Assembly: GCF_025655475.1 (NCBI RefSeq)
Contig: NZ_JAHTIK010000001.1
Location: forward strand, 4,853,112-4,917,111
Direction: 5' to 3'
From: Kitasatospora sp. DSM 101779
Lineage (GTDB): Bacteria > Actinomycetota > Actinomycetes > Streptomycetales > Streptomycetaceae
Length of the DNA: 64,000 bases
Both the position numbers and the translations under genes were made by a program. Of this stretch, positions 7,967-19,552 are shown one piece after another (within the stretch, counting starts at the first letter, position 1; each line of letters opens with the position of its first letter). The notes below the pieces were generated by a model. That model saw only the letters and a list, made by a program, of their open reading frames with translations, had not been told where the DNA came from and did not search any database.

Positions 7967-9178
7967 ATGGCAACCGGCGGATTCGACCCGTGGTCGGCGG
8001 CATTCGTCGCCCACCCCTACGACGCGTACGCGGAACTCCGCGCGAAGGCGCCGGTCACCCGGTACGAGCCCAGCAACCAGTGGCTGGTCGCCCGCTACGC
8101 CGACGTCTCCGCCCTGCTGCGCGACCGCCGGCTCGGCCGCACCTACACCCACCGCTACACCCACGCCGAATTCGGCCGGCCCGAGCCCGACCCCGCGCAC
8201 GAGCCCTTCCACACCCTCAACGACAACGGCCTGCTCGACCTGGAGGCCCCCGACCACACCCGCATCCGCCGCCTGGTCTCCAAGGCCTTCACCCCGCGCC
8301 GGGTCGAGTCGCTGCGCCCGACCGTCGCCCGGCTGGCCGACGACCTCGTCACCGGCCTGCTCGCCGACGGCGGCGGCGACCTGATCGCCGAGGTCGCCGA
8401 GCCGCTGCCGGTCGCGGTCATCGCCGAGATGCTCGGCGTGCCGGAGAGCGACCGGCACCTGCTGCGGCCGTGGTCCGCCGACATCACCGGCATGTTCGAG
8501 CTCAACCCGGGCGAGGAGACCGCGCGGCGCGCCGTCCGCGCCAGCACCGAGTTCTCCGACTACCTGCGCGCCCTGATCCGGCGGCGCCGCACCGACCCCG
8601 GCGAGGACCTGATCAGCGCCCTCGCCCTGGTCGCCGACGAGGGCGAGGTGCTCAGCGAACAGGAGGTCGTCTCCACCTGCGTGCTGCTGCTCAACGCCGG
8701 GCACGAGGCCACCGTCAACACCACCGGCAACGGCTGGTGGGCACTCTTCCGCAACCCCGGCGAACTCGCCCGGCTCCGCGCCTCGGTGGACGAACTGCTG
8801 CCCACCGCCGTCGAGGAACTGATGCGCTGGGACACCCCGCTGCAGATGTTCGAGCGCTGGGTGCTGGAGGACATCGAGGTCGGCGGGGTGCGGATCCCGC
8901 GCGGCTCCGAGGTCGCCCTGCTCTTCGGCTCCGCGAACCGCGACCCCGAGCGCTTCGCCGACCCCGACCGGCTCGACCTCGGCCGCATCGACAACCCGCA
9001 CATCACCTTCGGCGCCGGAATCCATTTCTGTCTCGGCGCCCCGCTCGCCAGACTGGAGCTCAACGAGTCCTTCGGCGCACTCCTCCGCCGGGCACCCGGC
9101 CTGCGCCTCGTCCGCGAGCCGGCCTGGCGCGCCGGCTACGTGATCCGCGGACTCGAAGAACTGCTGGTCGAGGTCTGA
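7967..9178 (+). CDS. Cytochrome P450 (bacterial soluble class)
   Basis: 403 residues, ATG preceded by GAGGGAG. The heme-binding loop FGAGIHFCLGAPLAR places the thiolate ligand at Cys355. The I-helix oxygen-activation motif is AGHEAT (244-249) and the K-helix ExxR is Glu284-x-x-Arg287. Length and motifs fit the CYP105/107-like soluble P450s of actinomycetes, which need external ferredoxin and reductase; none is encoded nearby. The substrate cannot be inferred. The next gene starts 20 bases downstream, so the two may be cotranscribed, which would be an odd pairing. Confidence 0.95.
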   Translation: MATGGFDPWSAAFVAHPYDAYAELRAKAPVTRYEPSNQWLVARYADVSALLRDRRLGRTYTHRYTHAEFGRPEPDPAHEPFHTLNDNGLLDLEAPDHTRIRRLVSKAFTPRRVESLRPTVARLADDLVTGLLADGGGDLIAEVAEPLPVAVIAEMLGVPESDRHLLRPWSADITGMFELNPGEETARRAVRASTEFSDYLRALIRRRRTDPGEDLISALALVADEGEVLSEQEVVSTCVLLLNAGHEATVNTTGNGWWALFRNPGELARLRASVDELLPTAVEELMRWDTPLQMFERWVLEDIEVGGVRIPRGSEVALLFGSANRDPERFADPDRLDLGRIDNPHITFGAGIHFCLGAPLARLELNESFGALLRRAPGLRLVREPAWRAGYVIRGLEELLVEV

Positions 9179-9198
9179 CAACACCACTGGAGGCAGCC

Positions 9199-10197
9199 GT
9201 GGGAGCGGCAACGGGGGCACTGCTGGGTCTGGCGATCGGCGACGCCATGGGACGCCCCACCGAGTTCGACACCATGGCGGGCATCACCGCCGGCTGCCCC
9301 GACTGGCGCCGGCTCCCGCTGCCCGACCCGGCCAAGGTCACCGACGACACCCAGATGACCCTCGCCCTCGGCCGCGCCCTGCGCACCGCCCTGGAACGCG
9401 GCCCGCTCACCCCGCTGCGCCTGGAGCGGCCGCTGCGCGAGGAGTTCGTCGACTGGTGGCGCTCCCCGGAGAACAACCGCGCCCCCGGCCGCACCTGCAT
9501 GCGCTCCTGCTGGCGGCTCAGCCAGGACGGCAAGCGCTGGCAGGAGGCGAGCGACGTCGGCTCCAAGGGCTGCGGCGCCAACATGCGGGTGGCCCCGCTC
9601 GGCCTCGTCCGCGAGCTGACGCCGGCCCAGCTCTCCGGCGCCGCCCAGCTGCAGTCCGGCCTCACCCACGGCCACCCCACCGCGCTCGCCGCCAGCGTGC
9701 TCACCGCGTACACCGTGCGGCTGCTCGCCGACGGCGCCGCGCCCGCCGAACTCCCGCGACTGCTCCGCGCGTTCGCCACCGGGCAGCGCGGCCGCTACGA
9801 CGCGTTCTGGCTCGGCGACCTCGCCGCGCACGCGCAGGACCCGTCGCCGGAGACCTTCGCCACCCGCGGCTGGGACGAGTGCCTCTTCGTCCTCGACCGC
9901 CTCGACGCGGCACTGGCCCGGCCCTCCGTCGACACCGACCCGTGCGAGGTCACCGGCGCCGGCTGGATCGCCGAAGAGGCCTTCGCCACCGGCCTGCTGT
10001 GCTTCCTGCTGCTGCCCGACGACCCGGTCGCCGCCGTCCGGCGAGCCGCCTTCTCCTCCGGCGACTCCGACTCCATCGCCTGCCTCACCGGCGCCTTCGC
10101 CGGCGCCCGGTACGGCGAGTCCGCCTGGCCCGCCGAGTGGGCCGAGCGCATCGAGTACCGCGACGAGCTCCTCGCGCTCGGCGCGCTCTGGGACTGA
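9199..10197 (+). CDS. ADP-ribosylglycohydrolase (DraG/ARH family)
   Basis: 332 residues from a GTG seven bases after TGGAGG. The family's metal-binding motifs are present: GDAMGRPTEF near the N-terminus, TDDTQM (48-53), and SSGDSDS with Asp289 and Asp291. These enzymes cleave ADP-ribose from proteins, nucleic acids or small molecules using two Mg/Mn ions. It faces the vWA gene on the other strand with only seven bases between the stops. A second family member lies at 10929-12113. Its target is unknown. Confidence 0.9.
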   Translation: MGAATGALLGLAIGDAMGRPTEFDTMAGITAGCPDWRRLPLPDPAKVTDDTQMTLALGRALRTALERGPLTPLRLERPLREEFVDWWRSPENNRAPGRTCMRSCWRLSQDGKRWQEASDVGSKGCGANMRVAPLGLVRELTPAQLSGAAQLQSGLTHGHPTALAASVLTAYTVRLLADGAAPAELPRLLRAFATGQRGRYDAFWLGDLAAHAQDPSPETFATRGWDECLFVLDRLDAALARPSVDTDPCEVTGAGWIAEEAFATGLLCFLLLPDDPVAAVRRAAFSSGDSDSIACLTGAFAGARYGESAWPAEWAERIEYRDELLALGALWD

Positions 10198-10204
10198 CGC
10201 CCGC

Positions 10205-10924
10205 TCAGTCCGGCAGGACGCCCGCGGCCCGGGCCGCCGCCAGCCACTCGGGGAAGCCGTCCAGCAGCCGGTCGTACAGCTCGGCGTCGGAGAGCGCCCC
10301 CGGGTCACGGCCGGCCGGGAAGAAGCCCGCGTTGTCGACCGGCCGGGCCGCCGGCACCGGGAGCTCGTCCAGCCGGTGCAGGAAGGCGAACTCCTGGTCG
10401 GCCGGGTCGCCGAAGCCCACGAACTGCCAGTAGAACGGCAGTTCGGCGGCCAGGCAGAGCAGTTCCCGGGCCGCGCCGCGGGAGGTCGGGCCGCCGTCGG
10501 TCTGGAACACCACCAGCGCCGGCGCGTCCGCCCCGGACAGCTGGTGGTGCCGGATCACCGCCTTCATCGCCAGGTGGTAGTTGGTGCGGCCCATGTGCCC
10601 GAGCTCCGCGTGCAGGGCGGCGATCCGGTCGCGGTGGTCGTCGAGCGCGAGCTCGGCCACCCCGTCCACCTCGGTGGAGAAGAAGACCACCGGCACCCGC
10701 CCGTCGTCGTCCAGGTGCGCGGAGAGCGCCAGCACCTGCTCGGCGAAGCGCTGGACGACACCGGACCGGTAGAACGGCCGCATCGACCCGGACCGGTCCA
10801 GCACCAGGTAGACCGCGACCCGCACCCCGCGCAGCCCGGACTTCTCCAGGCTGACCCGTGCCGACGCGTAGTGGCCGACCAGCCCCGGTGCGGCCGCCGC
10901 CACCTTCTCCAGGCTCAGGCCCAC
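10205..10924 (-). CDS. vWA-domain protein, TerF-like
   Basis: 239 residues. The GTG at 10924 was chosen because the upstream gene ends at 10929 and AGGGG sits eight bases before it. The pattern VYLVLDRSGSM (MIDAS at residues 43-47), then LDDDGRVPVVFFS, the threonine loop GRTNYH and VVFQTDGGPTS, resembles the vWA domain found at the C-terminus of TerF-type tellurium-resistance proteins. It is the last gene of a leftward operon, DUF2786 gene, ADP-ribosylglycohydrolase, vWA. Role inferred: a metal-dependent scaffold in a stress-response complex. Confidence 0.82.
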   Translation of the reverse strand: MGLSLEKVAAAAPGLVGHYASARVSLEKSGLRGVRVAVYLVLDRSGSMRPFYRSGVVQRFAEQVLALSAHLDDDGRVPVVFFSTEVDGVAELALDDHRDRIAALHAELGHMGRTNYHLAMKAVIRHHQLSGADAPALVVFQTDGGPTSRGAARELLCLAAELPFYWQFVGFGDPADQEFAFLHRLDELPVPAARPVDNAGFFPAGRDPGALSDAELYDRLLDGFPEWLAAARAAGVLPD

Positions 10925-10928
10925 CGTG

Positions 10929-12113
10929 TCAGCCCCTGGTCCGGAACCGCTGCCGGCCCGCCGGGGGAGCCGCGGGAGCCACGGGAACCGGGGGAGCCGC
11001 GGGGGCCACGGGAACCGGCGGAACCGGGGAAGCGGGCGCCGGCGGAGCAGTCGGGGCAGCGGGAGCGGCCGGCTCCTCCGGCGGAGGCAGCAGCGGGTAC
11101 CGGTCCGCCAGCCCGGCCCGGTCGCCGTCCGCGAAGGCCGCCACCAGGTCGTCCGCCACCTGCAGCACCACGTCCAGGCCCTCCACTTCGGCCGCCCAGT
11201 CCGCCGGCAGCCCGGCCGTCCCGTACAGCGCGCCGACCAGGTTGCCGCAGACCGCGCCGGTGGAGTCACTGTCCCCGGAGTGGTTCGCCGCCAGCACCAG
11301 TGCCTCCCGGGCGTCCGCCCCCACCAGCGCCGCGTACACCGCGATCGCCAGGCACTCCTCGGCGATCCAGCCGAGGCCCACCTGCTCCACCCGCTCGGGG
11401 CACGCCGGGCCGAGCCCGGCCACCCGCACCGCGCGCCGCAGGGCCGCCACCGTCTCCTCGCTGCCGCGGTACGCCCCGGTCTGATCGATCGTCTCCTCGA
11501 CCGCCCGCCGCAGCTCCGCCCCGTGCACCAGCCGCTCGACGAGCGCCGCGAACGCGCCCGCCGCCAGGTACCCCGTCGGGTGCCCGTGCGTCAGCTGCGC
11601 GCAGTCCGCCGCCAGTTCGAACGCCCGCCGGACGCCCAGGCGCGCCAGGCCGAACGGCGCCGAGCGCATCACCGTGCCGCAGCCCTTCGACTGCGCGTTC
11701 ACCTCGCCGTGCAGCCCGTACGCGACCGGCGGCAGGTAGCCGTACCCGGCGAGCCCGCTGGTGCAGGCCGTCCCCGGCGCCCGCGAGGCGTACAGGAACT
11801 CCTGGGCGAGCAGCCAGCCGTCCGGGTGGCGCTCCGGCCCGGGCAGTCTTTGGGTCAGCATCCAGCGCCGGTACGCCCGGTGGACGTCCTCGCGGGAGCC
11901 GCCGCGCAGCAGGCCCTCGGCGGTGAACAGCGTCATCTGGGTGTCGTCGGTCACCTCGCCGTGCCGGCCGCCCGCCGCCGGCGAGCGCAGCCCGTCCGGG
12001 CCGAAGCGGTCCCGGATGTCCTCCAACCGCTGGAACTCCACCGGCCAGCCCAGCGCGTCGCCGAGCGCCCCGCCCACCAGCGCGCCGCGTACCCGGTCCC
12101 GGTACTCCACCAT
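10929..12113 (-). CDS. ADP-ribosylglycohydrolase (DraG/ARH family) with Pro/Ala-rich tail
   Basis: 394 residues, ATG at 12113. GGALGDALGWPVEF, TDDTQM (55-60), QSKGCGTVMR and NHSGDSDSTG carry the expected metal and substrate residues. About 45 residues at the C-terminus are Pro/Ala/Val repeats (APAAPPVPV type) and probably disordered; part of that tail is encoded by a tandem DNA repeat (10963-11016). Four bases separate its stop from the vWA start, which suggests coupled translation. It is more similar in layout to canonical ARH proteins than the plus-strand relative at 9199. Confidence 0.9.
   Translation of the reverse strand: MVEYRDRVRGALVGGALGDALGWPVEFQRLEDIRDRFGPDGLRSPAAGGRHGEVTDDTQMTLFTAEGLLRGGSREDVHRAYRRWMLTQRLPGPERHPDGWLLAQEFLYASRAPGTACTSGLAGYGYLPPVAYGLHGEVNAQSKGCGTVMRSAPFGLARLGVRRAFELAADCAQLTHGHPTGYLAAGAFAALVERLVHGAELRRAVEETIDQTGAYRGSEETVAALRRAVRVAGLGPACPERVEQVGLGWIAEECLAIAVYAALVGADAREALVLAANHSGDSDSTGAVCGNLVGALYGTAGLPADWAAEVEGLDVVLQVADDLVAAFADGDRAGLADRYPLLPPPEEPAAPAAPTAPPAPASPVPPVPVAPAAPPVPVAPAAPPAGRQRFRTRG
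10963..11016. repeat. Two 27-base tandem copies inside the glycohydrolase tail
   Basis: Units at 10963-10989 and 10990-11016 differ by one base. They encode part of the Pro/Val/Ala-rich C-terminal tail on the minus strand and keep the frame. Confidence 0.85.
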
Positions 12114-12145
12114 CGTGCTCTCCCCCTCCGCGGCCGCCTCGGCCG

Positions 12146-13453
12146 TCAGTCCTCGATCGCCCCCGCGCGCCCGTGCAGCGCAGCCCGGTCCGCGGCGGCC
12201 CGTCCGGCCGCCCACCCCTCGCCGTCGCTGACCCGCACCCGCTGCGAGACCAGCTTCGGGAACATCCGCCCCACGGTGTCGTCCACCGCCTGCTCGCGGG
12301 CCGCCAGCACCGGCAGCAGCCGCTCGTCCGGCGCCAGCTGCTCCGAGGTGCCGTCCTCGCGCAGGTGTCGGCCGGCCGCGGCGTCCGCCGTCGCGCGCTC
12401 GGTCGCCTCGGTGAGCCGCTCCCGGATCCGCGCAGCATAGGAGATCAGGAAGGACTGCCGGAACGCCTTCGTCCGCGGCGCGCCGTCCTGGTGCCGGCGG
12501 CTGCCCGCCCGGTGCATCGCCGCGGTGCCCTGCACCAGCAGCGAGGTGTACAGCAGCTCCACCGCGTCGAGGTCGGCGTCGAAGCCGATCACCGTGCAGA
12601 AGCCGAACTCCTTCGCCCACACCACCCGGCACCGGTTCGCCGCCGCCACCGCGTCCAGCAGCATCGCCTTCGGGCTCTCGTACGGCTGGTCGACCCCGAT
12701 CCGCAGCGCGGCCGGCGCGTCCTTCGCCGGGCCGCCCGCCGACAGCAGCGCCTCGTCGATCGAGTGCTGCGCCATCAGCTGCTGCGCCTTGGCGGTCAGC
12801 GCCTCCGCCTCGTCCGGGTACTCCGTCGACTCGGCCTTCGCCAGCAGCGCCCGGATCCGCCCGAGCATCCGCGGCTCGCCCGCCGCCGGCCGCACCCCGG
12901 CCGGCGCGAACGCCCGGCCGCCGCCCTGCTGCCCCGGCACCGGCCCGACCGGTGAGACCGGCGGCAGCAGCGACCAGGTCCGCAGCAGCTCCAGGGCCGC
13001 CGTCGCCAGCGCGAACCGGTCCTGCCGGTGCCGGGCGGCGAACTCCGGCAGGTACGCCTCGTCCGACGCCCACCACACCTCGGCCGCCAGCTCGCGCAGC
13101 TGCTCCTGCCAGCGCCGGTCCAGTGAGGCCGCGGGGTGCCGCCGGCCCTCCGCCGCGATCAGGTCGACCGCCAGCGCCAGGTGCACCGGCCCCAGCTCGC
13201 GCCGCACCACCCGCACCAGGTCGGCGGGCCGCCAGCCGGCCGTCCAGCACCGGCCGACCGCCCGCTCCGCGAACGCCAGCAGCGCCCGGCCCACCTGAGG
13301 CCACTGCTCCGGCGACGCGGCCAGCAGCGAGGCGCCGCCGTCCAGCGCGTACTCCAGGGTCTCCGCGGGCGCCGCCACCACCTGCTGCACCGCCGAGGCC
13401 AGCAGCCCCTCGACGGCGGAGTCCGCTCCGCCCCTGCCGCTGCGCCTGCCCAC
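12146..13453 (-). CDS. DUF2786-domain protein
   Basis: 435 residues from a GTG at 13453 with AGAGG just upstream. A DUF2786 motif (MLGRIRALLAKAESTEYPDE... QLMAQHSID) lies at about residues 195-235. The region before it is rich in Trp/Arg/Leu helices; the region after contains FGFCTVIGFDADLDAVELLYTSL and SFLISYAARIRERL, which are typical of the actinobacterial members. The biochemical function of DUF2786 is unknown. First gene of the leftward operon with a glycohydrolase 32 bases downstream. Confidence 0.82.
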   Translation of the reverse strand: MGRRSGRGGADSAVEGLLASAVQQVVAAPAETLEYALDGGASLLAASPEQWPQVGRALLAFAERAVGRCWTAGWRPADLVRVVRRELGPVHLALAVDLIAAEGRRHPAASLDRRWQEQLRELAAEVWWASDEAYLPEFAARHRQDRFALATAALELLRTWSLLPPVSPVGPVPGQQGGGRAFAPAGVRPAAGEPRMLGRIRALLAKAESTEYPDEAEALTAKAQQLMAQHSIDEALLSAGGPAKDAPAALRIGVDQPYESPKAMLLDAVAAANRCRVVWAKEFGFCTVIGFDADLDAVELLYTSLLVQGTAAMHRAGSRRHQDGAPRTKAFRQSFLISYAARIRERLTEATERATADAAAGRHLREDGTSEQLAPDERLLPVLAAREQAVDDTVGRMFPKLVSQRVRVSDGEGWAAGRAAADRAALHGRAGAIED

Positions 13454-13724
13454 GATGCCTCTTCCGTCCGTATTCGTCCGTACCTGCCGGGGCCACGCGG
13501 TCCACCGGGTCCACCGGTCCGCCGGGTGCCTGCGAGGACCCGGCCGGACCCGTCCATGATGCCTGAGCGGCTCCGGCCGGCGGGCGGGCCGCGGGCGGGC
13601 GCCCGCCGCCGCCACGTGAATCGGTGTTCGCGCCGGGCAACTACTCGGGGCCCTCGCTCGTCCTGCATTCTGTAGGGGCAGCACGCGCAGCCGACGCGCG
13701 ACGGGGTGTCAGGGAGGTGGCCGC

Positions 13725-14285
13725 ATGGCCGTAGAGCCGTGGAGGCATCCGCAGCAGCCGTACGGCCCGCCGCCGCAGCCCTGGCAGCCGGCGGCCAGCC
13801 CGCAGTCCGCGATGCGCGCCGCCCACGCGGACCGCGAGCGGACGGTCGACGTGCTGAAGGCGGCCTACGCCGAGGGCCGGCTGACGGCGGAGGAGTACTC
13901 GCAGCGCTTCGACCACGCGCACCGCGCACAGACGTACGGTCAGCTCGCGCAGCTGGTCGCCGACCTGCCGTCCGGGCCGATGGTGGCGCCGATGGGCGCG
14001 GCCGTGCCGGTCGTCCCGCCGACCTTCATGCCGCCGCCGGTGCCGTACGCGCCGCCGCGCACCAACGGCATGGCGATCGCCTCGATGGTGCTGGGCCTGC
14101 TCTGCCTGCCGACCTTCGGCGCGCTGGGCATCCCGGCCGTGGTGACCGGGCACATCGCGAAGTCGCAGCTGCGCGCCGGCCGCGAGGAGGGCGACGGCAT
14201 GGCGACCGCCGGCCTGGTGATCGGCTGGCTGTCGGTGGCGGGCTGGGCGCTGATGATGCTGCTGGCCGTGGTGTCCTCGGCCTGA
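13725..14285 (+). CDS. DUF1707/DUF4190 membrane protein
   Basis: 186 residues. Residues ~30-82 (AHADRERTVDVLKAAYAEG, then RLTAEEYSQRFDHA) form a DUF1707 helix pair. A Pro-rich linker follows, and residues ~108-183 hold two TM segments in the DUF4190 pattern (GLLCLPTFGALGIPAVVTGHIA and TAGLVIGWLSVAGW). Proteins of this kind are widespread in Streptomyces and have no assigned biochemical role. It lies just before the str operon but its stop is 150 bases upstream of the rpsL promoter, so it is a separate unit. Confidence 0.85.
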   Translation: MAVEPWRHPQQPYGPPPQPWQPAASPQSAMRAAHADRERTVDVLKAAYAEGRLTAEEYSQRFDHAHRAQTYGQLAQLVADLPSGPMVAPMGAAVPVVPPTFMPPPVPYAPPRTNGMAIASMVLGLLCLPTFGALGIPAVVTGHIAKSQLRAGREEGDGMATAGLVIGWLSVAGWALMMLLAVVSSA

Positions 14286-14432
14286 CGCGGCGTGTCCGTT
14301 CCGTCCCGCCGGTCGGGACGGCGGCCGGGCGGGGTGGCGGCCCCGCCGGATGTGTGGTAGGACGGCCGGACGTTCCCGCACCGTTCCGGTTGTCCCAGGC
14401 TCGCCCGGGTGAGCAGCGGCGTTGCATTTGTT

Positions 14433-14461
14433 TTGACCGCCGCCGATGCGCTAGGTACGCT
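14433..14461 (+). promoter_or_regulatory. rpsL (str operon) promoter
   Basis: TTGACC (14433-14438), a 17-base spacer and TACGCT (14456-14461) form a near-ideal promoter for the major actinobacterial sigma factor. It would give a leader of about 225 bases before rpsL. The rplM promoter (56073) has the same -35 and spacer. Confidence 0.75.
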
Positions 14462-14606
14462 CTGATTCGTGCCTGGGGTGTCCCCGGGTCCTTGTGCGTG
14501 CCAGTTGACCGGCAGCCGTAGCAGAGCGCTGATCCCGCTCTCGCCGTGCGAGCGCCGTCGCTGTCCATCAGCTCATGGGATTCCGCGATTCCTCCGCCGG
14601 GAGACT

Positions 14607-14652
14607 CGACACACCCGACCGCGTGGGTCGGTGGGTCGAGGGGCGCCGCAGG
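14607..14652 (+). promoter_or_regulatory. rpsL leader hairpin motif shared with the rpsJ leader
   Basis: The 25 bases at 14607-14631 read CGACACACCCGACC then GCGTGGGTCGG; CCGACC can pair with GGTCGG. The rpsJ leader has the same motif at 35218-35242 with only two changes, and both are followed by a GGGGCGCCGC block (here around 14640-14650). This suggests a common RNA signal for ribosomal-protein operons. Confidence 0.55.
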
Positions 14653-14693
14653 TTAGTTTTACGCAGCCTTGGCACACAGAAAACGGAGAAACG

Positions 14694-15065
14694 GTGCCTA
14701 CGATCCAGCAGCTGGTCCGAAAGGGCCGGCAGGACAAGGTCGAGAAGAACAAGACGCCCGCTCTGAAGGGTTCGCCCCAGCGTCGCGGCGTCTGCACGCG
14801 TGTGTACACGACCACCCCGAAGAAGCCGAACTCGGCTCTGCGTAAGGTCGCCCGTGTGCGCCTCACCAGCGGGATCGAGGTCACCGCCTACATCCCGGGC
14901 GAGGGCCACAACCTGCAGGAGCACTCCATCGTGCTGGTCCGCGGTGGCCGTGTGAAGGACCTTCCTGGTGTCCGCTACAAGATCATCCGCGGCTCCCTCG
15001 ACACCCAGGGTGTCAAGAACCGCAAGCAGGCTCGCAGCCGCTACGGCGCCAAGAAGGAGAAGTAA
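14694..15065 (+). CDS. rpsL: 30S ribosomal protein S12
   Basis: 123 residues, GTG start after GGAGAAAC. S12 sits at the decoding centre and controls accuracy. TTPKKPNSALRKV is intact with Lys43, and RVKDLPGVRY keeps Lys88, so the two usual streptomycin-resistance positions carry the sensitive residues. First gene of the str operon, two bases before rpsG. Confidence 0.99.
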   Translation: MPTIQQLVRKGRQDKVEKNKTPALKGSPQRRGVCTRVYTTTPKKPNSALRKVARVRLTSGIEVTAYIPGEGHNLQEHSIVLVRGGRVKDLPGVRYKIIRGSLDTQGVKNRKQARSRYGAKKEK

Positions 15066-15067
15066 GA

Positions 15068-15538
15068 ATGCCTCGTAAGGGCCCCGCCCCGAAGCGCCCG
15101 GTCATCATCGACCCGGTTTACGGCTCCCCGCTGGTCACCTCGCTGGTCAACAAGATCCTGCTGCACGGCAAGCGCTCCACCGCCGAGCGGATCGTGTACG
15201 GCGCCCTCGAGGGCGTCCGCGAGAAGACCGGCGCCGACCCGGTGGTCGCGCTCAAGCGCGCCCTGGAGAACGTCAAGCCGACCCTCGAGGTCAAGTCCCG
15301 CCGTGTCGGTGGCGCGACCTACCAGGTGCCGGTCGAGGTCAAGCCCGGCCGTGCCAACACCCTGGCGCTGCGCTGGCTCGTCGGCTACTCCCGCGCCCGT
15401 CGCGAGAAGACCATGACCGAGCGTCTGCTCAACGAGATCCTCGACGCCAGCAACGGCCTCGGCGCGTCCGTGAAGCGTCGCGAGGACACCCACAAGATGG
15501 CCGAGTCCAACAAGGCCTTCGCGCACTACCGCTGGTAG
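15068..15538 (+). CDS. rpsG: 30S ribosomal protein S7
   Basis: 156 residues, the normal length, ending in FAHYRW. S7 binds the 3' major domain of 16S rRNA and nucleates assembly of the small-subunit head. It starts two bases after rpsL, with the ribosome site AAGGAG overlapping the rpsL end, so the two are coupled. In other bacteria S7 is the feedback regulator of this operon; no such site is evident here. Confidence 0.99.
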   Translation: MPRKGPAPKRPVIIDPVYGSPLVTSLVNKILLHGKRSTAERIVYGALEGVREKTGADPVVALKRALENVKPTLEVKSRRVGGATYQVPVEVKPGRANTLALRWLVGYSRARREKTMTERLLNEILDASNGLGASVKRREDTHKMAESNKAFAHYRW

Positions 15539-15577
15539 TCCGAACCCCGTCACTAGACAGAGAGAGAACGAGCCACC

Positions 15578-17683
<2,106 letters not shown>

Positions 17684-17738
17684 GGCCGGCTCCGCCGGTC
17701 AAGGGTTCGGCCCGTTATTCGGGACGAATCCGACCCCT

Positions 17739-17744
17739 TAGGCT
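17739..17744 (+). promoter_or_regulatory. Possible tuf promoter -10 element
   Basis: TAGGCT in the 223-base fusA-tuf gap fits the TANNNT -10 pattern. No good -35 is seen 16-18 bases upstream. A separate tuf promoter in this gap is known from other Streptomyces, which supports the idea only indirectly. Confidence 0.35.
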
Positions 17745-17906
17745 AGAAGGAGGTAACCCGGGGCGAATCCCCACGGATTCCCCCGGGCCCTCCCGGCACC
17801 CCACCCCGCGGGACGGCATGGAGCGCTACCAGCGCCCCGTTCCCAATCCCGATCAAAGACCAACTGACGTCGTACGGCGTACAGAACTGTCCTCAGGAGG
17901 ACTGCA

Positions 17907-19100
<1,194 letters not shown>

Positions 19101-19145
19101 CGATCTGACCCCGGCCTGTCGTAGCCAGGCTCGCCGCAAGGCAAA

Positions 19146-19198
19146 CGGAAGGGCCCGCCCCCTCCGTCCGCGAGGACGGGGAGGGGCGGGCCCTTCCG
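19146..19198 (+). terminator. str operon terminator
   Basis: A long inverted repeat begins CGGAAGGGCCCGCCCC, has a GCGA loop region and ends GGGGCGGGCCCTTCCG; one small bulge interrupts the stem. It lies 46 bases after the tuf stop and is the clear boundary of the operon. Confidence 0.85.
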
Positions 19199-19552
19199 CC
19201 GTTGCGCCGCGGGCTCCGCGCCGCCCGTCCGTGTGGAGCCCGCGACCGTGGGAACGGCCCGTGCATGGGGGCCGCGGAGCGAGGACAGCGGCGGACCGGG
19301 CGGTGGCCCCTCCCCGCCGGCCGAGGGGCGGCCCTGGGAAATCCGTTCGAGGGCGGCTGGCATAATCCTGCGGGGGGATCCGCCCGCCGACCCGGGGAGA
19401 GCGGTCGGCGTTCGACGTCTGAAAGCCGACGGGCCGCGACGCGGTCGACGCTGAGGTCGTGGCGGTGAGCAACGGTGCCTGTGTCATGGACGACGCCCGG
19501 GCTCCTGCCTCGGACACGCATCGCACTGGGTCGATTTCAAGGAGAGGCCGGA
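19199..19552 (+). other. Region upstream of the glycan island, no gene seen
   Basis: No convincing gene. An extended -10 like sequence TGGCATAAT has its CATAAT at 19361-19366 and could drive the membrane-protein gene at 19553, about 190 bases downstream; a -35 is not evident. Confidence 0.35.

Noticed and set aside
6587..9220. Very long leftward open frame spanning the P450 gene and the frameshifted gene
   Set aside because: Over 7967-9178 the plus strand encodes a complete P450. Only the part below 7783 contains real pieces of the broken gene.
12114..13640. Upstream part of the frame containing the glycohydrolase at 10929-12113, as an N-terminal extension
   Set aside because: This stretch encodes the DUF2786 protein in another frame of the same strand, and the family start is at 12113.
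14694..15065. Streptomycin-resistance changes in S12
   Set aside because: Lys43 and Lys88 are the ordinary sensitive residues.
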